Shown here piece after piece: positions 1 through 7,631 of a DNA stretch of 64,000 nt. The position numbers were made by a program, and so were the translations under genes. Each line of letters starts with the position of its first letter. The first letter of the stretch is position 1. Below the pieces are notes generated by a model. The model was not told the DNA's origin and did no database searches. It worked only from the letters and a program-made list of their open reading frames with translations. This DNA is from Tautonia plasticadhaerens (GTDB lineage: Bacteria > Planctomycetota > Planctomycetia > Isosphaerales > Isosphaeraceae). The stretch covers positions 4,650,001 through 4,714,000 of the forward strand of contig NZ_CP036426.1 of assembly GCF_007752535.1 (NCBI RefSeq). The letters run 5' to 3'.

Positions 1-767
1 TCGTAAAGGGTCAGGTCGCCGCGCTCGAAGACGAGCCGGAGTTCCTGGCGATCCATCCGCCCGACCTGGTGGAAGCCGTGGTAGAAGTCGACCAGGGCCG
101 AGTCGCCGTAGCGGACCGTGCAGTGGACGTGCTCCTCGATCGCGGTCCCGGGCCGGACCCCGACCTGCGCCGACTCGAGTCGGCCGGCCCCGAGCCATCC
201 CTCGAAGAGGTCGAAGAAGTGGACGCCATGCTCCACGAAGATGCCGCCGCTCCTGGTCCGGTCCCAGAACCAGTGCCCCTCCGGCAGGTTCTCGTCCGAG
301 GCATAATTCTCGAACGACCCGCGCAGCACCTCGCCGAGCACCCGGCCCTCGACCAGCCGCCTCACGGCGTCGAAGAGGGGGTTGTACCGCTGCATCAGGT
401 TGGTGACGAGCAGGAGATCGCGCGACCGGGCGACGGCGATCAGCTCGTCGGCCTGGCCGACGGTCATGGCCAGCGGCTTCTCGACGATCACGTGCTTGCC
501 GGCCTCCAGCGCGGCCAGCGCCTGATCGTGGTGGAGGAATGGCGGGGTGGCGATGTAGACGACGTCGAGGTCGCCCCGGCCGAGGAACGCGCCGAGGTCA
601 TCGGTGTTCTCGACCCCGAAGCGGGAGGCCGCGGCGAGCGAAGCGGGCCGGTGAGTGGCCGCCATGCCGACGAGCCCGACCCCGGGCACCTGCGTGAATT
701 GCTGGAGCGCGAACAGGCCGAAACCGCCGCAGCCGATCACCCCCAATCCGATGCGATCATCGTCCAC
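1..767 (-). CDS. Gfo/Idh/MocA family oxidoreductase, C-terminus beyond left edge
   Basis: The minus strand reads through the left edge, so only about 255 N-terminal residues are visible. The N-terminus has a Rossmann fold with a GCGGFG nucleotide-binding loop at residues 12-17. The family signature EKP is at residues 96-98, followed by the start of the GFO/IDH C-terminal domain, including an EHGVHFFDLF stretch that resembles the active-site His region. Members oxidise or reduce sugars, inositols or amino sugars using NAD(P); the substrate cannot be told here. The start is a GTG at 767 with a GAGG-type ribosome binding site about 10 bases upstream; no ATG in this frame fits the fold. Transcription runs off the left edge, so operon partners are unknown. 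Confidence 0.85.
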   Translation of the reverse strand, partial: MDDDRIGLGVIGCGGFGLFALQQFTQVPGVGLVGMAATHRPASLAAASRFGVENTDDLGAFLGRGDLDVVYIATPPFLHHDQALAALEAGKHVIVEKPLAMTVGQADELIAVARSRDLLLVTNLMQRYNPLFDAVRRLVEGRVLGEVLRGSFENYASDENLPEGHWFWDRTRSGGIFVEHGVHFFDLFEGWLGAGRLESAQVGVRPGTAIEEHVHCTVRYGDSALVDFYHGFHQVGRMDRQELRLVFERGDLTLY

Positions 768-1089
768 GGGCTTCCGTCCTCGGGGCTGGGGGGTTCGGGC
801 GGCCGCGGGACTTCCTGCATCCGCCTCGCTCCGGGAGATGCCGGACCGCTGCCCATTATACATGGGGAGGAGGTGAAGGGCTCGAATCCGAAGTGCAAGC
901 GACTTTTCGGCTCGAGCCGCGTCGGCGGGCTCGATCTCCCGGGCGATTGAACCACCCAAGAGTGGACTTGGTCAGACGCTTTCACTACTTAATATCCCCC
1001 GGGGTCGAACCCCGATGTGGGTTCGACCCCCACCTCCGGCACTCCCCCCAGCTCATCTCGGACCTCCCGTGGGAGCGGGGTGGGTCGGC
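768..1089. other. Gene-free stretch with tRNA-3'-end-like remnant and a hairpin
   Basis: No coding frame with plausible codon use or ribosome binding site was found here. It contains an imperfect stem-loop (GGCTCGA at 879-885 pairing with TCGAGCC at 912-918) and two adjacent T-arm-like hairpins at 1000-1014 and 1017-1033. It also serves as the upstream region of the Gfo/Idh gene and the downstream region of the PEGA-like gene. Confidence 0.5.
1017..1041 (+). tRNA. Possible 3' fragment of a tRNA (T-arm plus acceptor strand)
   Basis: Bases 1017-1033 form a perfect 5-bp T-stem (GTGGG/CCCAC) around the canonical 7-base loop TTCGACC. They are followed by a 7-base acceptor-like strand CTCCGGC and an A in the discriminator position. 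The hairpin at 1000-1014 (CGGGG/CCCCG, 5-base loop) sits where a type II variable arm would lie. The matching 5' acceptor strand GCCGGAG, D-arm and anticodon arm are not present upstream, and no CCA is encoded. A tRNA remnant or attachment-site scar fits best; a chance palindrome is possible. Confidence 0.25.
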
Positions 1090-1479
1090 CTACGGAGGCG
1101 GGGAGGCGGCGGCGGCGGGGTGGGGTTGGCCCTCCTGATCCCAGGCGGCGAGCACGACGCTGTCGCCGCCCTCGATCGAGAACCATTCCCGGTGGAGCAA
1201 CCGGCCGCCCCGGCTCATGGTCAGCTCGTGTCGCCCGGCGGGCAGCTCGAAGACGAGGGGTTCGTAGCGACGTTCCCGGACGTCGAGTGAGATGCCGCCG
1301 ACGCTCAGCTCGACGCCGGGCTCCGTGACGTGGACCACCACCTCACCGGTCCTCGGGCCGCTGTGCTCCGCGACGAAGCCCAGGACGACCACCCCCAGCG
1401 CCCCCCCTCCGGCCGCCCGGGACGCCCAGACGACTAGCGACGGGGGCATCAGCGCCGCGAACATCCCCAGAGTTACCAT
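1090..1479 (-). CDS. Small membrane protein with PEGA-like domain
   Basis: This 129-residue protein has an N-terminal hydrophobic segment (about residues 2-33, two short stretches). It is followed by a beta-rich stretch resembling a PEGA domain: the pattern VHVTEPGVELSVGG, then LPAGRHEL, then a turn and FSIEGGDSVVL. Such domains occur in planctomycete surface proteins and kinases. The ATG at 1479 was chosen because GGGAGGTGA lies directly upstream; the frame stays open further up but without a start signal. It follows the sigma-factor/CBM9 gene on the same strand after 211 bases, so a functional link to that membrane-bound regulator is possible but unproven. The C-terminus is a low-complexity Ala/Pro tail. 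Confidence 0.6.
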   Translation of the reverse strand: MVTLGMFAALMPPSLVVWASRAAGGGALGVVVLGFVAEHSGPRTGEVVVHVTEPGVELSVGGISLDVRERRYEPLVFELPAGRHELTMSRGGRLLHREWFSIEGGDSVVLAAWDQEGQPHPAAAASPPP

Positions 1480-1690
1480 CACGTCACCTCCCGATTCTCG
1501 GGTTAAAGCCCGGCGATCCCGGGCGTCCCCCTGACCCGGGACGCCCGGCCGGCCGATTGGGGCCAGTCGCGGGGCGCGCAGGGAGATCGCCCCGGGCGAG
1601 ACGGGGGCCCCATCTTCCCGTCCCGGTCCATCCATCCGGAGCAGGGCCCGCCAGGGGCGGCCTCGGTGGCCGTCCCGGCGCCGGCCCATT

Positions 1691-4411
1691 TCAGTCGTCG
1701 ACGGCCTCGCCCGAGGGTGGGGGTCGGCCGACGAGGCGGAGTTCCCCGAGGTTCGAGGCGTCCAGGTATCTCAGCCCGTGGTACTCCGGGAACCACGAGA
1801 GCCAGGCGGAGCGTTCGGCCACCGGCTCGGACTGGGGGGCGTCGGTGGTGGCGGGGGCGTCCTTGTCGGCGACGGCCACGTCGAGGCCGATGCGGACGCC
1901 GGGGACGAGGTCGGTCGGCCGGTCGGGATAGCGGTCGTAGGGCCGGACCGCCCACTCGTAGGTGGTCAGCCCGCCGGAGCGACGGGACGCCATCCGGGAG
2001 CCGGTCCGCCCGATGTCGCCGAACATCAGGATCGGGTTCTCCGGCCCCCGGTCCCGGCCGGCGGAGCGGCGGACGCCGTAGACCGGCCCCTCGCCCCCGG
2101 GGAGGCCGATGTACTGGAGCAACGGGAATTCAGAGGCGTCCACCTCCTCCTCGCGGCCGGCGATCCCGGCCTTGTCCTCGGAACGACGGCCGTCGACGTA
2201 GACCTCCACCGCGTCGGTGTCCCAGAAGCCCTGATGGCCGACGACGAGCCGATCGTCGCGCACGACCACGGCCAGGTAGACCAGGTCGGCGTCGGGGTCG
2301 TAGGCGACGGAGAAGGCGGCGGAGAGGTCCGGGCTGGTCGTCAGGTCCGCACCCTCCAGGCCGTTCCAGCCGTAATGATTCGGGAGGATGTGGATGTGGT
2401 CGATCGGGTGCCGGGCGAGGTCCCCGGGCCAGTCGGACAGGTCGCCGTCGATCTCGACGCCGGAGAGCGGCGCCGCCTCGATCGAGGGGACCCGAGTCGG
2501 CCCGGCCTCTTCGGGCTCGGGGGGGGCCGGCGTCGGCTGGCCGCCGAGGATGAGTTCACCGAGGGCTCCGGCATCGAGCTTCTTCATGCGACTCCATCGA
2601 GGCCCCCAGTAGATCCATGCGAGGCGATTGTGATCGGGCTCGTCGAATCCCCCCGGCGTGGTCACCGCCGAGTCCCTGTCGGCCACGGCGACGTCGAAGC
2701 CGATCCGCTTGCCGGGGATCAGCCTGGTCGGCATGCCGGGATATCGATCGAAGACCTGGATGGCCCACTCATAGGTCGTCACCTCCCCTTCGCGTCGGAA
2801 CGCCATCGTCGTCCTGGTTTGGGTGAGATCCCCGCCCAGGAGGATCGGGTTGGTCGGTTGCGGGACGCCGAAGACCCGACCCTCGCCGGGGATCGCGACG
2901 TATTGCTGGACCGGCAACTCGGGGAGTTCGAGGTCCGCCTGCGCCGGGACGCGACGCTCACCGCGCAGGCCGTCGACGTAGACCTCCACCGCGTCGGTGT
3001 CGAGGTGGCTCGCGTTGCCGACGATGAGCGTCTCGTCGCGGACGATGACAGCCAGGTAGAGGAGCTGCTCCCCCGGGTCGTATCCGGCCGCGAACGACGC
3101 GCTCAGGTCGGAGGCCGGCGGCGGCTCGCCTTCCAGGTAGCCCTGGCCGACGGCCGAAGGGGGTACGATGCCGAGGTTCTGCTCGATGGCGTACCTCGCC
3201 ATCGACCTTGGCCAGTCCGAGAGGTCCCCGTCGATCGTGATCCCGGTCAGGACCGGCGCCTCGACCGATGGCTCCCGGGCGGGCACGGCCCCCGGAGACG
3301 ACTCGACGGGAGGGAGCGGGGTCGGGGCCTCGCCGTCCGGGGTCGCGATGACCTCGCCGAAGGAGGTGGATCCGTCCCCCGGCCCGGGGTCCGGGCCCTC
3401 GACGGGACCCGGGGCTCCGGGGCCTGGATCATCGCGGGGCGTCATCCCCGGCCCAGGGCCGTCGTCGACTGCCGCGGGGGGAGGCCGATCGGCCTCTTTC
3501 TGGATCGGGTCGGGGACGCGGGGCCGGGGCGGGGGGCCGTCTCCCGGCGCCGAGAGGAAGCCGACCGTCGAGGCGGCGACCAGCAGGCCCGCCGCCCCGA
3601 TCGCGCACTTGGCGGCGAGGGTGGAGTGGAGCACCCCTCGGCAGAGGGCGGCGACGGCGGGGGGGATGGCCGAGTCCGAGAGGCTGGAGAGCCCAATCAC
3701 GGCGATCCGGGCCGTCTCGACGGAGAGCCTCTGGGCGGCGGCCGACGCCGAGGGATCGGGGCGGAGGGCCGCGACCATCGCCATCGCCGACGCCTCTCCC
3801 CGGTGGGCGAGTCGGCTGCGGAGCAGGTCCCGGGCGCGCCGGAGCCTCGTCTTGACCGTGCCGACCGGCAGGCGGAGCCGCGCGGCGGCCTCCTCGTTGG
3901 TCAGCTGCTCCAGGTAGCAGAGGACCGTCGGGGCCCGGTACGCCTCGGGGAGGCGGGCGAGCTCCTCATGCAGCTCGGCCCAGTCGGGCGCCCCGGCCGG
4001 CGAGACGGTCGCCTCCGAGACGGTCCGGAGCGTCCCGGCCCGACCCTCGGCGGCCCGACGCCGGGCGCGGCGGGCCCTCATCCGGGCCGAGACCCGGCAG
4101 GAGACGCCGAACAGCCAGCTGGCGAGCGAGTCCCGGTTGCGGATCGAGCCGGCCCGGCGGGCGAGCGTGAGGAAGGTCGCCTGGAAGGCGTCCTGCGCGT
4201 CGTGGGGGTCTCCCAGGGCCCGTCGGCAGGCGGACAAGACCATCGGGCCGTGCCGCTCCACCAGGGCCGCGAAGGCCGACTCCGCCCCCGCCGAGCCCCG
4301 GTCCAGGAACCGTTCGATCAGCTCGGCGTCGGAGAGCAGGCCGACCGCCCCCCGCTCGAACAGGATCCGGAACGACCGATATCCCGGGCCCTCGACCGAT
4401 CCCCCCACCAT
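1691..4411 (-). CDS. ECF sigma factor fused through a TM segment to two CBM9-like domains
   Basis: The 906-residue protein begins with an ECF sigma factor. Region 2 spans about residues 27-115 (with DAQDAFQATF, typical of planctomycete ECFs). Region 4 spans about 150-205, with the helix-turn-helix NEEAAARLRLPVGTVKTRL. A hydrophobic helix (about 265-287) and a roughly 100-residue Pro/Gly-rich linker follow. Two tandem domains then occupy about 395-620 and 640-895, each opening with IDGDLSDWP and carrying DTDAVEVYVDG, which are hallmarks of family 9 carbohydrate-binding-like modules. The layout suggests a cytoplasmic sigma factor tethered to the membrane with an external sensory part; ligand and target promoters are unknown. 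The ATG at 4411 has a G-rich but not textbook ribosome binding site. No separate anti-sigma factor is adjacent. Confidence 0.85.
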   Translation of the reverse strand: MVGGSVEGPGYRSFRILFERGAVGLLSDAELIERFLDRGSAGAESAFAALVERHGPMVLSACRRALGDPHDAQDAFQATFLTLARRAGSIRNRDSLASWLFGVSCRVSARMRARRARRRAAEGRAGTLRTVSEATVSPAGAPDWAELHEELARLPEAYRAPTVLCYLEQLTNEEAAARLRLPVGTVKTRLRRARDLLRSRLAHRGEASAMAMVAALRPDPSASAAAQRLSVETARIAVIGLSSLSDSAIPPAVAALCRGVLHSTLAAKCAIGAAGLLVAASTVGFLSAPGDGPPPRPRVPDPIQKEADRPPPAAVDDGPGPGMTPRDDPGPGAPGPVEGPDPGPGDGSTSFGEVIATPDGEAPTPLPPVESSPGAVPAREPSVEAPVLTGITIDGDLSDWPRSMARYAIEQNLGIVPPSAVGQGYLEGEPPPASDLSASFAAGYDPGEQLLYLAVIVRDETLIVGNASHLDTDAVEVYVDGLRGERRVPAQADLELPELPVQQYVAIPGEGRVFGVPQPTNPILLGGDLTQTRTTMAFRREGEVTTYEWAIQVFDRYPGMPTRLIPGKRIGFDVAVADRDSAVTTPGGFDEPDHNRLAWIYWGPRWSRMKKLDAGALGELILGGQPTPAPPEPEEAGPTRVPSIEAAPLSGVEIDGDLSDWPGDLARHPIDHIHILPNHYGWNGLEGADLTTSPDLSAAFSVAYDPDADLVYLAVVVRDDRLVVGHQGFWDTDAVEVYVDGRRSEDKAGIAGREEEVDASEFPLLQYIGLPGGEGPVYGVRRSAGRDRGPENPILMFGDIGRTGSRMASRRSGGLTTYEWAVRPYDRYPDRPTDLVPGVRIGLDVAVADKDAPATTDAPQSEPVAERSAWLSWFPEYHGLRYLDASNLGELRLVGRPPPSGEAVDD

Positions 4412-4672
4412 GCCCGTCCCCCCGATGCTCGACGACCCAATCGCGGGCGGCCCGACCGCCTCACGCCCCCCGACGGCCCGGACCCGGGATCGATGCCCGG
4501 CGCCCCCGGCCGACGCCCTCCGCCCAGACCGGCGGCCGACGTCGCTCCGACCTCATAGTGCCTCCACACCGGGGGGCGGTTTTCCTTTCTCGCGATCCGT
4601 CCGAATTTTTTCGGCCTCCGAGGCCCTGCCCCGGGGTGGCGGGCCCGATTCCCGGGGATTCCCCGCCCCGCA

Positions 4673-6664
4673 TCAGTCGGCGGGGGGGCGGAACAGGCCC
4701 CGGGCGTCCGGATTCGGGCCGCCGCCGACGGATCGGGCCTGGCCGTCGAAGGTGGCCCGCACCCGCCAGAAGGTCCGGTCGGGGTACCACCAGTGATCTC
4801 CCTCGAAGGGCAGGGCGATCGACTCCAGGGGCATCTCCTCGCCGTGGCCGTGGTGGACGAACCGGGTGCCGGGCCCGTCGAGGTGGGCGACTGAGGTGGC
4901 CCGGCTGGCGCCGGTCGGGCCGTCGAAGCGAAGCTCGTCGGAGCGGAGGACCCGGCCGTCGGCGGTGGTGGCCCGGAGGCCGTACCAGCCGGGGGAGGCG
5001 ACGGGCCAGTCGGCCTGGAAATGGTGCGGGGCGGCGGCGGACGGGAACCAGGACCAGCCGGGGCCGTATTCGCCGTCGATCTCGGTGACCGGGACCTTCC
5101 CCTCGAATCGCTCGTCCCCGTCCTCGGGGGAGAAGCGGCGGAGCACCTCGCCGTCCCGGAGCAGCTCGACCGATTCGAGCCGGTCGCCGGGATCGACGGT
5201 GACGATCAGGTGGGCGAAGAACGCCCGGCGCAGCTCGATGAACCGGGTCGCGTTGGCGACCTGGAGGACCATCGCCGAGGCGTCGATCGCCCCCGGCTCG
5301 ACCCGGGGGCCGACGTGGACGGGGCTGGTCATCGCCCAGTGGCCCCGGTCGTCCTCGGCCCGGAGGGCGTACCAGCAGGGGGGCGAGGGGCCGTCGAGCG
5401 CGGTCGCCTCGATCACGACCGTCCCGGATCGGCCGGCCACGTCGAACGACTCGACCTCGACCCCCCGGCGGATGAGTCGGACGGACCGGAGCGGGTTCAG
5501 GCTGCGGACCTCGGCCCGGATCTCCCTGGGGGCCGGGCCGACGGGGAGGCGCTCGCCGGGGCCCCGGCCATCGACCGCCAGGAACGCGAACACCGGCCCC
5601 CCGTTCGACGCGAAGGTGCGGCCGGCCCGGATCGAGGCCGAGATCGCCGGGAGATCCAGGCGGTCGGCCCGGACGTAGACCCGGCGGTCGCCCGGGGAGG
5701 GGGTCCGGGTGCGGCCGAGGGCGGAGTCGGTGGAGCCGCTGGCGGCCACGCGATTGCCCAGGTTCAGGGCGGCGGACCAGAGCAGCTCGGCGGCCTGGCC
5801 GTCGAGGTCGAGGGCGTCGGCGGTGTGCCCCGATGCGGCGTCGGAGAGGAACTCGGCGGCCCCCATCCAGTGGACCTGGTGGGGGGGCGTCATCGGGTGG
5901 GTGTGGATCACCGCCCCGCCCCGGTCGTGCACGGCATCCACGATCGCCTGCGCCGGCAACGGGCGATCGATCAGCCGGGCCAGCTCCCCCGCCGGGAACG
6001 GCGGGGTGAGCCCGGGTGTGTTCAGGTGGCCGACGAACGGCCCGGGGCGCAGCTCGGGGGCGTACCGGAGGAGGAAGCCCCCGGTGGAGAGCCGGTCGAG
6101 GTCGGAGTAATCGACGTTCGACCCGGCCTCGGTGACGAAGCTCAGGCCGTTCGCCCTCGCCTGCAACGCGGTGTAGGCCAGGTCGGTGGCGACGGCCGCC
6201 GAGGAGTCGTGCTGGGCGTGGACGTGGTTGTCCCCGCCGAACCAGCCGAGGTCCTCGGGGGCGAACCAGCGGTGGAGCCGGGCGAACACCTCGGACTGCG
6301 TCCCCGGCTCGGCGTCGACCTCGAACTCCAGCGGGGCGTAGTTCGGGCCGCTCCGGAGGGAGAGCGTCGTCTCCCCGGGGGGGACCTCGACGGTGAATCC
6401 GCCCTCGGCGAAGAACCGGCCGTCGTCGTAGGTCCCCCGGCCGGAGCCGTCGGGATGGCTGCCGTCCTCGGCCGTCACGATCGCCCGGACGGGGAGGGGC
6501 AGGGGGGAGTCGGCGGTCGACCGGTCGTCCTCGACCCGGACGACGATCCTGGGCCTCGCACCCGGGTCGTCGAGCCGGGTGCGGTCGACCCGGTAGGTCG
6601 AGGCCCCCTCGGGTCCGGGAAGGGCGAGGACGGCCGGGGGCAGGATCAGGAGCAGTCGGAGCAT
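4673..6664 (-). CDS. CehA/McbA-family PHP-type metallohydrolase, secreted
   Basis: The 663-residue protein starts with a short signal peptide (MLRLLLILPPAVLALPGPEG). After an N-terminal beta-rich region it carries a PHP-like phosphoesterase domain: GDNHVHAQHD supplies the first metal ligands, FVTEAGSN and VIHTHP follow, and a later SGSTDSALGRTRT stretch completes the site. The family is named from the carbaryl hydrolases CehA and McbA, but most members are of unknown substrate. The long C-terminal third is beta-rich and may be a carbohydrate- or surface-binding appendage. ATG 6664 was selected because it begins the signal peptide; the frame upstream is open only because of GC bias. It is the first gene of a minus-strand series ahead of the sigma-CBM9 gene, 261 bases away. 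Confidence 0.75.
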   Translation of the reverse strand: MLRLLLILPPAVLALPGPEGASTYRVDRTRLDDPGARPRIVVRVEDDRSTADSPLPLPVRAIVTAEDGSHPDGSGRGTYDDGRFFAEGGFTVEVPPGETTLSLRSGPNYAPLEFEVDAEPGTQSEVFARLHRWFAPEDLGWFGGDNHVHAQHDSSAAVATDLAYTALQARANGLSFVTEAGSNVDYSDLDRLSTGGFLLRYAPELRPGPFVGHLNTPGLTPPFPAGELARLIDRPLPAQAIVDAVHDRGGAVIHTHPMTPPHQVHWMGAAEFLSDAASGHTADALDLDGQAAELLWSAALNLGNRVAASGSTDSALGRTRTPSPGDRRVYVRADRLDLPAISASIRAGRTFASNGGPVFAFLAVDGRGPGERLPVGPAPREIRAEVRSLNPLRSVRLIRRGVEVESFDVAGRSGTVVIEATALDGPSPPCWYALRAEDDRGHWAMTSPVHVGPRVEPGAIDASAMVLQVANATRFIELRRAFFAHLIVTVDPGDRLESVELLRDGEVLRRFSPEDGDERFEGKVPVTEIDGEYGPGWSWFPSAAAPHHFQADWPVASPGWYGLRATTADGRVLRSDELRFDGPTGASRATSVAHLDGPGTRFVHHGHGEEMPLESIALPFEGDHWWYPDRTFWRVRATFDGQARSVGGGPNPDARGLFRPPAD

Positions 6665-7218
6665 GGCAAGTTCGGCTCGGTGCGGGCGTCGTCGGGTCGA
6701 ATGCTCCGGGTCCCGGGCGGTGATCGAGGGGACCGGACGCCCCAGGTTACCCCGCCACCGGGCCCCGGTCGATGGCGGGAGGGTCGTCGACATCCCCCCT
6801 TGCCGGTCGCCCCGGTCGCCCGAAACCGCCGCTCGGGAGGAGCCTGGGCACGAAACATGCAATTCTTCAGACAATGACCCGATCCGGACCGAAAGCTGTC
6901 CGGTCCCCGGGCCCGGGGACCAACTGGAGTCCGGGGAGGGCCGGGGTTGGAGCCCCGTCGAATCCCTCCGCGGGATGAACGGAGTCCCGGGGACGATGCC
7001 CCACCCCACCGCCCGGGGCCGCCCCCCAGGTCGATCGACCCGACCCGTCCCGAGGGCCGTCGAGCGTCGCCTCGACGCCCTCGCCGGCGACTCGTCCTGA
7101 GACGCTTGGTCGATCGCCCCGACGACCCACCTCCGGCCGCCGGTCGGCCCGCCGCCTCCGGCGGGCCGACGACTCGGGCCGCCCACGCCCTCGAATCCTC
7201 ACCAGGGAAGACAGACCG
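6665..7218. other. Divergent intergenic region
   Basis: This 554-base region separates the minus-strand PHP metallohydrolase from the plus-strand small gene at 7219. Several frames stay open through GC bias, but none has domain content or a ribosome binding site. A slightly AT-richer patch around 6850-6890 may hold a minus-strand promoter, though I could not settle on hexamers. No repeats were seen. Confidence 0.5.
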
Positions 7219-7446
7219 ATGAATCTCGTTTGCCCGATCGACCCCACCCCACCCCCGATTTCCGCGCCGGACGCCGGGCCGCATCCCCAAGACTCCCGGC
7301 CCCCGGCCGAGGCCGAGGCCGACCGACCCACCGACGACGGCATCGCGTCCGAGATGCAGGTCTGCACCAGCGGCACGCTCGTGGCGATCGTCCGACGCCA
7401 GGATGGCCAGACGGTCGAGGTCATCCGGGTCGTCGGGGACGACTGA
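7219..7446 (+). CDS. Small hypothetical protein
   Basis: The 75-residue product has a Pro-rich, acidic N-terminal half and a compact C-terminal half (TSGTLVAIVRRQDGQTVEVIRVV) that looks like two or three beta strands. Third codon positions are almost all G or C and an AGGGAAG ribosome binding site lies before the ATG, which argues for a real gene. I do not recognise the family. It stands alone between a divergent PHP-type gene and the esterase downstream on the same strand. Confidence 0.45.
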   Translation: MNLVCPIDPTPPPISAPDAGPHPQDSRPPAEAEADRPTDDGIASEMQVCTSGTLVAIVRRQDGQTVEVIRVVGDD

Positions 7447-7631
7447 CCCGTCCGGACCGCCCCCGTCCGGCCCTCGCCCCGCCCGGTCGGGTCTCCCAAT
7501 CGGAGGCGGACCGAGAATCCCGGGTCCGACCGTCGGCGTCGTCTCCCCTGCCCGGTTGCGTCAAGCTGGCGAACCTGGCGAAATGGTGACGGCCTGACCA
7601 CGTGGTCGAATCACCCGGGAGACGAGCGGCG

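Noticed and set aside
843-1041. Complete tRNA or tmRNA ending at 1041
   Set aside because: No 5' acceptor strand GCCGGAG, D-arm, anticodon arm or tag-coding region could be found upstream, so only a fragment is reported.
1778-4558. Long plus-strand open frame (926 residues) opposite the sigma-CBM9 gene
   Set aside because: It is a mirror frame created by GC bias: no domain, no ribosome binding site, and amino-acid makeup of Gly, Arg, Asp and Pro typical of antisense frames.
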